Source: Dama dama
Taxonomy: Eukaryota > Chordata > Mammalia > Artiodactyla > Cervidae
Assembly: GCF_033118175.1 (NCBI RefSeq)
Contig: NC_083710.1
Coordinates: 38,223,501-38,287,500, forward strand
Length of the DNA stretch: 64,000 nucleotides
Direction: 5' to 3'
Shown here: positions 56,051 to 64,000 of the stretch, piece by piece
How positions within the stretch are numbered: the stretch's first letter is position 1
Layout: every line of letters begins with the position of its first letter
Translations under genes and position numbers: made by a program
Notes under the pieces: generated by a model
The model's input: only the letters and a program-made list of their open reading frames with translations
What the model was told of the DNA's origin: nothing
Databases searched by the model: none

Positions 56051-58111
56051 GAAGAGTCAGACCTGGCAGAGAGAGTCGGTACTTACTGTCCCAGGGGGTG
56101 GGGGTAGGGGTTGTGGAGGATGGAGAAGAGCTGGCCCCAGGAGGCAGGGGTGAGGATGATGGTTCCCAGGACGGACACACAGTAGGATGTATGGGCCACG
56201 GGGTGTCTACAGGGGGTGTGACCACACCCCAGAGCAGCCAGGCCTTTGTGAGGTCAAGATCCCTTCACTAGGCACTGAGTTCTCACAACCCGATCCCAGG
56301 GCCCGGTCTGTGGTCAGAGAAGGAGGCCATCAGCTCACCTAGAAGAGAGCCCGCCTAGAAGGACACACATGACCGCCCTCCTGTAACAACCCATGCTCAT
56401 TCCCCACTGCCGTCCAGCATGAAGGCTGCTCCGTGGCCAGGCCCTCGCTCCCCGATAATATCACCCCCTGTTGACGCTGCTCACACCCCCACCTCCTCTG
56501 AGACTAACCCTGTCCCATGACCCATGGGGGTCGCAGTCAGGAGACTTTTCTGATACAGAGTGACCAGTCCTCAAGCCATGCTCCCCTTTCCTCTACGTCT
56601 TTAGGTACATATTCTGTCCTGTTTTATTGCTCGTGCTCCGAAAAAAATCCCCTTGTCTCCTCAACAGTACCGAACACGTCTGAAAGCAAGAAGTCTGTCT
56701 GTTCCTTGGCACAGGCCAACCATCAGGAGAAAGACTTGTGCAAACGTGAACTTGTGTGAGGACACAGTTTCTGAACCTGCAGCGCCTGCTGGGAGCCGCT
56801 CACATGTGGGTCCCAGGAAGCATCCTCGTGCTGGAAATGGACCATCTTAGACACATGGCCTTGTCCCACTGGCCTGCAGGACAGAGTCTCTTTCTTCAGA
56901 AGAGTTTAATCCACGATGCTTTGAGACCTCTTAGCTCTATGGCCCCTGACTGCCCTACCCCAGCCCACTGAAGACCTCTTGTCAACAGAGACAAGAAAAG
57001 TAGAAGCCAGACAGGGAGGAAAGAAGAAAAATGAGAAGAGAATGAAGGATGAAAGAAAGAAAGAGAGAGCGGGAGGGAGGAAGGAGGAGAGAGAGAAAGA
57101 GAAAAGAGAGAAGGGGGAAGGGAGAGGAGGAAAGAGGGAAAGAAAATGAAAAAGAAGCAAACACTCCGGCCCCCTTGGGTGAAACACCAGCTGCGCAGGT
57201 CAGCCTCAAGCCCCACCACCCCCGACCCCGCCAGGAACATCAGTTCCTTGTGGGACCGAGACCAAAGTATGAGGATGGGTCCATTACACCCTCCAACCTG
57301 TGGCGCACATGCCAGCCTTACACACAGATGGAAAAGTGATGCGCTGTGCATGGAGCAGGGAGCCGGCTCCAGGGCTCCGCTCGTTCCAAGGCTGATGTCT
57401 CTCTCTGGTCCTCCTGCCAAGAAAGTGAGAAAGCTCAGACAAGCCTCTCGGCCCAGCCAGCTGAGCTCAGCGCACAGGCAGCAGCCAAGGACACACAGGG
57501 CTCGTCCTGCTGCTCAGCCAGGAGGGGTGGGCAGGCAAGTAGAGAGCTGGGTCCCCGGCTTCCAACACTGCCCACATGGGGTTCGTCGGGGTGACCAGCC
57601 CGTGGTCTCCCTGCCAGGCTCCCAGATGCTCACCTGTCTCAGGATCTGACCCCACGGGCTGAGGCAAGCCCTGACCTCAGGCGTGGTGTTGGGTCCGAGC
57701 ACCGGTCCACATGTGACCTCCCCAGGGCTCTGGATTTCTGCTCCTCCACCCAGGACAGAACTGACTCGAGTGTAGGATTCCTCTGGCAGCCTGCTTTCCA
57801 TGTCTGTTTCAGCCCCACAAAGGGTCAAGGAAGAACATGGAGAAATCTGGACACTTTTCTGAAAACATTTAAATGAAAAAGAACTTTCTTTTCCTCCCTA
57901 TCTTCCAGGAAACCATCTACCTTCACTGCTGGTGGAAAGGTGTTGTTTCCTGTGTTTTTATAATGGGCTCCACACACCTAGACGTGACCCATGTTGGGAT
58001 GGGGTGGTGGGAGTGGGGTGAGTGGCAGGCAAGCCTGTGTCTTGATTGCCTCCATTCCCTGGAATCTTCGAGGATAAAAGCAGGAGACACTGGGGCTCGT
58101 GTCTTGTGCTT
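56051..58111. other. GC-rich unique sequence
   Basis: Several overlapping frames occur on both strands (for example 57146-57649 plus, 167 aa, and 56896-57420 minus, 174 aa). They run through the polypurine tract and show no domain. No splice-bounded exon can be defended. Confidence 0.4.
56985..57160 (+). repeat. Polypurine (GA-rich) tract
   Basis: About 170 bp almost entirely A and G on the plus strand, with a handful of C/T interruptions mostly before 57050. The purest part is 57052-57150. The long frames reported on both strands here are consequences of the composition. Confidence 0.9.
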
Positions 58112-58545
58112 CCCTCTGTATCTGTTTTTCAGGGCTGCCATAACAAACCACCGCAAACTTGGTGGCTTAACACAACAGCAATGTGTGTTCTCACAGTTCT
58201 GGAGGCCAAGTCCTAAATCAAGGTGTCAGCAGGGCCGGCTCCCTCTGAGGCTCCAAGGAGGATCCTCCCTGCCTCCTCCAGCTCCGGGGGCTCCAGGCGT
58301 TCTTGGCTCATAGGCGCATCACCCCAGTCTCTGCACGAGCCCCCCACCTGCTATCACAGGGTCTCCTCCCGGTGTCTCTGTCTCTTCTCCTTCTCTGTCT
58401 TTTAGGACATTTGTCACTGGTTCTAGGGCCCTCCCAGATCCAGGACGACCTCATCTTGCGAACTGGACCTCATCATATCTGTGCAGAACTTGTTCCAAAT
58501 AAAGTCACTTTCTGACGCTCTGGGCAGATATAGTTTCTGGAGGAA
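58112..58545 (+). mobile_element. MLT1-type LTR (ERVL-MaLR)
   Basis: Ordered landmarks: GGGCTGCCATAACAAACCAC, GGTGGCTTAACACAACAGCA, TCTCACAGTTCTGGAGGCCA, CAAGGTGTCAGCAGGG, TTCTTGGCTCATAGGCGCAT, TGTCTTTTAGGACATTTGTC and CAAATAAAGTCACTTTCTGA. No internal MaLR sequence follows. It is an ancient solo LTR. Confidence 0.78.
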
Positions 58546-58852
58546 GATCGCCAGTCAAGCTCCTGAAACCACTCAGTGCTGTGTGACCGTGGATAAGTGA
58601 TGAGATTACCAAGGCAGAGGGTTTTTAATTTAAAATTTTAATTGTTTGAAATAAATACTTTGATCATCAAGAAAATATTGTAGTGGACATTTATAGACTC
58701 ACAATGCAGATTAAAGAAATGTTAGCATTTCCCAGTTTATGAATTATATTTTATAAAATGTTATATTTTTGTATATTATGACTTGTTATAGATATAACTG
58801 TCCATCTCATCCTCTGTATACTCTACCCCAGTATAATCATTATTCCTGTTGT
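58546..58852. other. AT-rich unique sequence
   Basis: No feature is recognised. Confidence 0.45.
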
Positions 58853-59740
58853 ATGTTTGCATGCATGCAGAGTATATCATGACAAACGCTGGGCTGGAAG
58901 AAGCACAAGCTGGAATCAAGACTACCAGGAGAAATATCAATAACCTCAGATATGCAGATGACACCACCCTTATGGCAGAAAGTGAAGAGGAACTAAAAAG
59001 CCTCTTGATGAAAGTGAAAGAGGAGAGTAAAAAAGTTGGCTTAAAGCTATACATTCAGAAAACTAAAATCATGGCATCTGGTCCCATCAGTTCATGGCAA
59101 ATAGATGGGTAAACAGTAGAAACAGTGTCAGACTTTATTTTTGGGGGCTCCAAAATCACTGCAGATGGTGATTGCAGCCATGAAATTAAAAGATGCTAAC
59201 TCCTTGGAAGGAAAGTTATGACCAATCTAGATAGCATATTAAAAAGCAGAGACATTACTTTGCCAACAATGGTCTGTCTGGTCAAGGCTATGGTTTTTCC
59301 AGTGGTCATGTACGGATGTGAGAGTTGGACTGTGAAGAAAGCTGAGCACCGAAGATTGATGCTTTTGAACTGTGGTGTTGGGGAAGACTCTTGAGAGTCC
59401 CTTGGACTGCAAGGAAATCCAACTAGTCCATCCTAAAGGAGATCAGTCCTGGGTGTTCATTGGAAGGACTGATGATGAAGCTGAAACTCCAGTACTTTGG
59501 CCACCTCATGCGAAGAGTTGACTTGTTGGAAAAGACCCTCATGCTAGGAGGGATTGGGGGCAGGAGGAGAAGGGGATGACAGAGGATGAGATGGCTGGAT
59601 GGCATCACCAACTCTATGGACATGAGTTTGGGTAAACTCTGGGAGTTGGTGATGGACAGGGAGGCCATCACCTGTGATTCATGTGGTCGCAAAGAGTCAG
59701 ACACGACTGAGCAACTGAACTGAACTGATGTTTGCATGCA
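58853..59740 (+). mobile_element. BovB LINE, 5'-truncated, with 13-bp TSD
   Basis: TSD ATGTTTGCATGCA lies at 58853-58865 and 59728-59740. The insert starts in RT just before YADD and ends CAACTGAACTGAACTG. Confidence 0.95.
58867..59112 (+). pseudogene. BovB reverse transcriptase fragment
   Basis: The short open stretch reads EYIMTNAGLEEAQAGIKTTR, then NNLRYADDTTLMAESEEELK with the YADD box at about 58951-58962, and stops at 59110-59112 where sister copies read through (GGGTAA against GGGGAA). It starts downstream of motif A, so it lacks half the catalytic site. Confidence 0.9.
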
Positions 59741-60140
59741 CTGCAATTTACTTTTATTGATCATTATTTATTTTAGTAATATATATATTTTTTATGATGC
59801 CAATAAATCTAGTTTACTTATTTGAATTACTGTCTCAAAGACTTAGAATTAGAATTGACTTTTTTGGAAACTTAGACTCTTAGGTAATAATTCTTGCCCT
59901 AGTCACCTCCCAGCATAGTGAAAACTAAACAAAATGATTATATGAATGGTACACACAACACAGTCTGCACGGATTATAAAGTAGGATATTTCTTATGTTC
60001 TAAAATCCCACCCCCTCGATTGCTGGGCTGTGATATTGCTGCTGTCTCAAAATCATTCAGATATTGTTTCAATATGTCATCATTGTACCTTCTTTGCTAG
60101 CAGATGATACATAAAAGGGCCTTTTTGAAAGTGTTCGTGG
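59741..60140. other. AT-rich unique sequence
   Basis: No feature is recognised beyond a short TA run near 59777. Confidence 0.45.
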
Positions 60141-60259
60141 CATGTGTTAGTTGTTGAGTCAAGTCTGACTCTGACCTTATGGACTGTAACCGGCCAAGCT
60201 CCTCTGTCCGTGGAATTGTCCAGGCAAGAATACTGGAGTGGGTAGCCATTCCTTTCTCC
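60141..60259 (-). mobile_element. BovA SINE fragment
   Basis: Tail and body only (GTTGAGTCAAGTCTGACTCT to TAGCCATTCCTTTCTCCA). The head is missing. Confidence 0.88.
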
Positions 60260-60308
60260 AAACTGTTTACATGGATGTAAAATTGAGATTTACATTTTTT
60301 CAGATTTT

Positions 60309-60634
60309 TAAAAAAATTATTTACTTAGTTATTTTTGACTGCACTGGGTCTTTGTTGCTGCACATGGGCTTTCTCTAGTTGAGGTGTGTGCAGCTTCTCA
60401 TCGCAGGGGCTTCTCTTGCTGAGGAGCTCAGCCCTTGCGGCACACAGGCTTCAGTAGTTGCAGTATGCAGGGTCAGTAGTTGCAGCTCTGGGGCTCTAGA
60501 GAACAGGCTCAGTAGTTGTGGCACACAGGCTTAGCTGCTCCACGGCATGTGGGATCTTCCAGGATCAGGAATCGAACCTGTATCTCCTGCATTGGCAGGT
60601 GAATTCTTCACCACCTGGAACACCAGGGAAGTCT
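60309..60634 (-). mobile_element. Long CHR-type tRNA-Glu SINE
   Basis: T-rich (inverted A-rich) end at left, then TGCACTGGGTCTTTGTTGCT, internal GGCTTCAGTAGTTGCAGTAT / GGCTCAGTAGTTGTGGCACA repeats, and a head ending AACACCAGGGAAGTC at right. It is longer than the CHR copies at 14.1 and 21.4 kb. Confidence 0.8.
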
Positions 60635-61761
60635 GTAACAGGTCTTATTTTAGCTGAGATGCTACATAAGTTTAGGTTATCTGTGCTAACATCATGACCA
60701 ACTGGAAGAAAAAAGAAAAACCTCCTAATTTTCTAACTTGTTTTTGCTGGACCAGATATGGTGGCCGGGAATGATGGCTTTTGTTAAGCTACAGTCAACT
60801 CTGAGTGCCACGTCAGCAGTGTTGCTTCATCTAAACTCAGGGTACAACTGAAAACCGAGGAGAGGCAGTTAAGCCCTTAAAAATAGCCTCACTGTTCAGG
60901 ACTCTGAGTTTGTGGAGCCAGGTATTCCAGTCTCCATCTGACACTAAATTCCTCAAAGCCAGAAATACTTGGTGCGTTTCACCGCAATCTCTGAGACTCT
61001 TAATTCCACCCTGGACTCTTGGTTGATAAAGAATAAAAGTGCAAAGCTGCTGAACCACTATTTATCATAAAGAAACTCGTCTTTGTTTAGGTCACTAAAT
61101 ATAAATGTTTAAACCCTACTAAGGTTAAATAAGGGGGAAATAATGAGAGCCAAGAAGCGAGTGGGGATGAGGAGGAGGGGAAGAGAGTGGAGAAAGAATT
61201 GTGCTAGAAACACCAGGTTAAGGAAAATCACTGTGGTTGAGCCCCCAAATTAATTCTAAACTTTCTGGCAGCAAAAGTAAAGAAGGAAGTTCAAGGCACA
61301 GCGTAGTTTGAGTTATGTAACAAATGATAGCCTACTAGTTCTAGAAAAGATAAACTCTTCTTGGCACAATAAGTGCTCCATAAATATCACTAGAATAAAT
61401 AAGAGGCAATCTATCACACAGGTTAGAATAAGGTCTGGCTTCAACAACAACATGTTCTTCATGTTCATTTCTCACACTGACCTTGAACAAAAGCACATAT
61501 TGCTGAGCCATAAAGGTTTCTGTGGACATCCAAGGGTCTAAGCCCCAGGTCGAGCCATTCTCGTCCTATGATATGATATCGGGGTGGAGAATGAATGGTT
61601 AACACAGCTCAGAATTTCCCCGTCGAAGGTTCACTTTCTTAGCTGGAATTTTGGCAAATCATAAGAAGCTGAAAAGTGATTGGACTGTAAGTATTTCTGT
61701 GTTGTTAATCGAAAGAACAGCCAAAGCATGAGATGCCAACAGTGTAGATGACAAACTGATG
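60635..61761. other. Unique sequence
   Basis: No gene or repeat is recognised. Confidence 0.45.
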
Positions 61762-61953
61762 TATTAGGTTGGTGCAAAAAGTAAGTGTGGTTTTGCACTG
61801 TTGAACTTTGCTGTCTGATACTGGAATACATACTTAAATAAATGTGGTTATGTTATACATCATTTTACACATATACACATTTTTTTGCTTTATGTTTTTT
61901 GCTAATGGCGTTACTTGCTGTGCATTTTATATCTATTTTAGATTAGGGAAGTG

Positions 61954-63236
61954 ATGTTAAACAAAAAGCAAATTCAAGTGATTTTCTTATTCAAGTTCAA
62001 AATAAGTTATAAAGCAGCGGAGACAATTCTCAACATCAACAACACATTTGGCCCAGGAACTGCTAACAAACATACAGTGGTGGTTCAAGAATTTTGCAAA
62101 GAAGTTGAGAGTTCGAATGTGAGGAGTGCAGTGGCTGGCCATGGGAAGCAACAGCAACAAACTGAGAGGATCGTCTAAGCTGATGCTCTTAGGACTACGT
62201 GAGTAGTTGCTGAAGAACACAACTTCAACCATCCTATGGTCACTCTGCTTGTGAAGCAAAGTGGAAAGATGAAAAAGCTCCATAAGTGGGTACCTCATGA
62301 ACTGACCACAAATCAAAAGCATCATCATTTTGAAGTCTCATCTCTTATTCCATGCGACAACAGTGAACAACTTCTCATCAGATTGTGACATGCAAAGACA
62401 AGTGGATTTTATATGACAACTGGCAAGGACCAGCTCAGTGACTGGGCTGAGAAGAAGCTCCAAAGTACTTCCCAAAGCTCCAAATACTCTTTCCCAAGCT
62501 CCAAAGTACTTCCCGAAGCTCCAAATACTCTTTCCCAAGCTCCAAAGTACTTCCCGAAGCTCCAAATACTCTTTCCCAAGCTCCAAAGTACTTCCCAAAG
62601 CTCCAAATACTCTTTCCCAAGCTCCAAAGGACTTCCCAAAGCTCCAAATACTCTTTCCCAAGCTCCAAAGTACTTCCCGAAGCTCCAAATACTCTTTCCC
62701 AAGCTCCAAAGTACTTCCCAAAGCTCCAAATACTCTTTCCCAAGCTCCAAAGTACTTCCCGAAGCTCCAAATGCTCTTTCCCAAGCTCCAGAGTACTTCC
62801 CAAAGCCAAACTTGCACCAAAACAAGATCATGGTCACTGTTTGATGGTCTGCTGCCGGTCTGATCCACTACAGCTTTCTGAATTCTGGTGAAACCATTAC
62901 ACTGAGAACTAAGCTCAGCAAATAGGTGAGATGCACCAAAAACTGCAGTGCCTACAGCCAGCATTGGTCAACAGAAAAGGCTCGATTCTTCTCCACAACA
63001 GCACCCAACCTCATGTCGCACAACCAGTGCTTCAAAAGTTGAATGAATTGGGCTACAAAGTTTTGCCTCATCCATCATATTCCCCTGAACTCTCAACAAT
63101 GAACTACCACTTCTTCAAGCATCTCGACAACTTTTTGCAGGGGAAATGCTTTCCAAGAGTTCATCAAATCCCGAAGCATAGATTTTCATGCTATAGGAAT
63201 AAACAAACTTATTTCTCATTGGCAAAAATGTGTTGA
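61954..63236 (+). pseudogene. Mariner transposase, inactivated
   Basis: The frame opens at 61954 (MLNKKQIQVIFLFKFK) with the N-terminal helix-turn-helix region through NINNTFGPGTANKHT and stops at 62178. The rest is in other frames, with WVPHELT near 62287, YFPKPNLHQNKIMVTV just after the array, and HQKLQCLQPALVNRKG from 62934. The three catalytic aspartates of the DDD triad are lost: TCDEK reads TCKDK near 62388, the residue in the LLHN block is N, and the third, before YHFF, is N. The minisatellite lies between the first and second catalytic positions. Confidence 0.88.
62455..62804. repeat. 41-bp minisatellite, 8 full units plus a partial
   Basis: Each unit joins AAGCTCCAAAGTACTTCCCR (20 bp) to a related 21-bp half, AAGCTCCAAATACTCTT plus TCCC. 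Starts are exactly 41 bp apart from 62455, and the ninth copy begins at 62783 and leads back into normal mariner sequence. Units differ mainly at the last base of the first half: A,G,G,A,A,G,A,G,A by order. Because 41 is not a multiple of 3, each frame cycles through the unit every 123 bp. This creates several long overlapping open frames on both strands that are not genes. Confidence 0.97.
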
Positions 63237-63344
63237 TCATAACAATTCCTATTTTGATGAATAAAGATGTGTTTGAGCCTAGTTGTAATGATTTAAAATT
63301 TACAGCCCGAGATGGCAATGACTTTTTCACCAAGCTAAATAAAT

Positions 63345-64000
63345 CAAGGAATGATGCTGATGTTCTAACCACATCTTACGGATTTGTGCGGCAAAAGCAC
63401 AGACAGACAGAACCCCCAGTTCCCCCAGACAACCATTTCAGATGTGCTCAGCTGCATCCACAGGCTGCCTCCCAGAAACCCCAAACCTGTGCAGAGATGT
63501 GGACAGAGCACAAGTTCAGGAGGCTGTCTGGGAGCCACAAGCTGTTCTTTCTACTGCCGTCAGCCTTGGCTTTTGGAAAAAGCTGCCCTAAGACAAACCT
63601 ACTAGGCCAATTAAGCTGCCCATTCCATGGTCCCCACATAACAAGAGGAGTGAATTTATTGGAAGTGTTGTTTACTGTTACCCACTCAGTAATCCTGAGG
63701 AGTCTCTCCCAATACCACAATCTCGGTTTGAGCGGTCTTGGTTTGAGCAGCAATTTGTTTTTAACTCTCCTTGATGACAGGAGCTGGTAAATAGGTTCAA
63801 TTATACTTCGCCATTGGGCCTGAAATGTGATGCAACAGTCAAGCCATCAGCAAGAGAGGAGTATTATGTTTTTGTTTTTATTAATTTTGAAGTGTCCTTA
63901 TTCATTTGTTCAACAAAGATTTATGACATGTCTAAGATGTGGCTCAGCCCTGAAGATAGGAGATGGAAAAGATAGAATGCCTGCTCCCAGCGAAGTTTCA
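63345..64000. other. Unique sequence to window end
   Basis: The frame 63230-63790 (186 aa) starts in the mariner 3' end and runs into unrelated DNA. No domain is recognised. GGTTTGAGCGGTCTT/GGTTTGAGCAG near 63726 is a small imperfect duplication. Confidence 0.45.

Larger units (their letters stand above)
61764..63338 (+). mobile_element. Hsmar1-like mariner with internal minisatellite
   Basis: The 5' inverted repeat TTAGGTTGGTGCAAAAAGTA starts right after a TA (61762-61763). The other end reads ACTTTTTCACCAAGCTAA to 63338, a decayed inverted repeat, and the TA target duplication is not exact there. The element spans 1,575 bp against about 1.3 kb for Hsmar1. The excess is close to the 328 bp of the tandem array at 62455. 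The 3' part AATAAAGATGTGTTTGAGCC is typical of this family. Confidence 0.9.

Noticed and set aside
56896..57420. 174-aa minus-strand frame rich in F, S, L and P
   Set aside because: It is the antisense of the polypurine tract; the low-complexity peptide is a composition effect.
57146..57649. 167-aa plus-strand frame
   Set aside because: It starts in the GA tract, overlaps other frames on both strands and has no known domain.
62455..62804. Possible CRISPR-like array because of regular spacing
   Set aside because: Units are head-to-tail with no variable spacers, and the genome is mammalian.
62338..62964. 208-aa W/L/G repeat 'protein' on the minus strand
   Set aside because: It is a product of the 41-bp minisatellite, which opens every phase; the flanks are antisense mariner.
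63230..63790. 186-aa plus-strand frame at the window end
   Set aside because: It begins in the mariner 3' end and crosses its terminal repeat into unrelated DNA; no domain.

Overview
This window is nuclear DNA from a ruminant (cattle, sheep, goat or a close relative). The evidence is the repeat content: many Bov-tA/BovA SINEs, BovB (RTE-clade) LINE copies, ruminant-type L1 3' ends, CHR-type tRNA-Glu SINEs and an Hsmar1-like mariner. The sequence does not say which species. I found no host protein-coding gene and no convincing exon. Nearly every long open frame lies in a transposon or is a chance or shadow frame, so the window reads as intergenic or deep-intronic DNA.

Layout. 1-5 kb: two BovB 3' ends in opposite orientation, old L1 remnants and a (TA)n tract. 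5-6 kb: a solo ERV LTR and SINEs lying in an old L1 3'UTR. 6-14 kb: mostly unique sequence with scattered SINEs, including one composite insertion at 9.4-9.65 kb that joins a tRNA-Gln-like unit to a Bov-tA SINE. 14-16 kb: a 309-bp block present twice, 1,537 bp apart, with one difference seen by eye and a hairpin at the end of the second copy. 16-33.7 kb: unique sequence with about a dozen SINE, LINE and CHR insertions. 33.95-38.1 kb: the longest stretch with no recognisable repeat. 38-41 kb: MIR, a MER1-type hAT element and AT-rich sequence. 41.7-48.4 kb: a BovB fragment flanked by ~190-bp direct repeats, then a near-full-length BovB with clear target duplications, split by a younger L1. 49.8-55.5 kb: unique sequence and nested L1/SINE/BovB insertions. 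55.6-59.7 kb: two more BovB 3' ends, a GC-rich stretch, a polypurine tract and an MLT1-type LTR. 61.8-63.3 kb: a mariner whose dead transposase gene contains a 41-bp minisatellite.

The transposons show clear nesting, supported in many places by target-site duplications (TSDs) read directly from the sequence. Autonomous LINEs supply the enzymes: BovB, with AP-endonuclease and reverse transcriptase, mobilises Bov-tA/BovA SINEs, and L1 mobilises its own stubs. Every autonomous element here is truncated or broken. The best-preserved frame is the C-terminal part of an L1 ORF2.

The observations most worth following are the tRNA-Gln/Bov-tA composite retroposon, the mariner-borne minisatellite, the 309-bp duplication with its junction hairpin, and the BovB flanked by unusually long direct repeats. 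Family names come from remembered consensus features, not a database search; boundaries without a stated TSD are good to roughly 5-30 bp.
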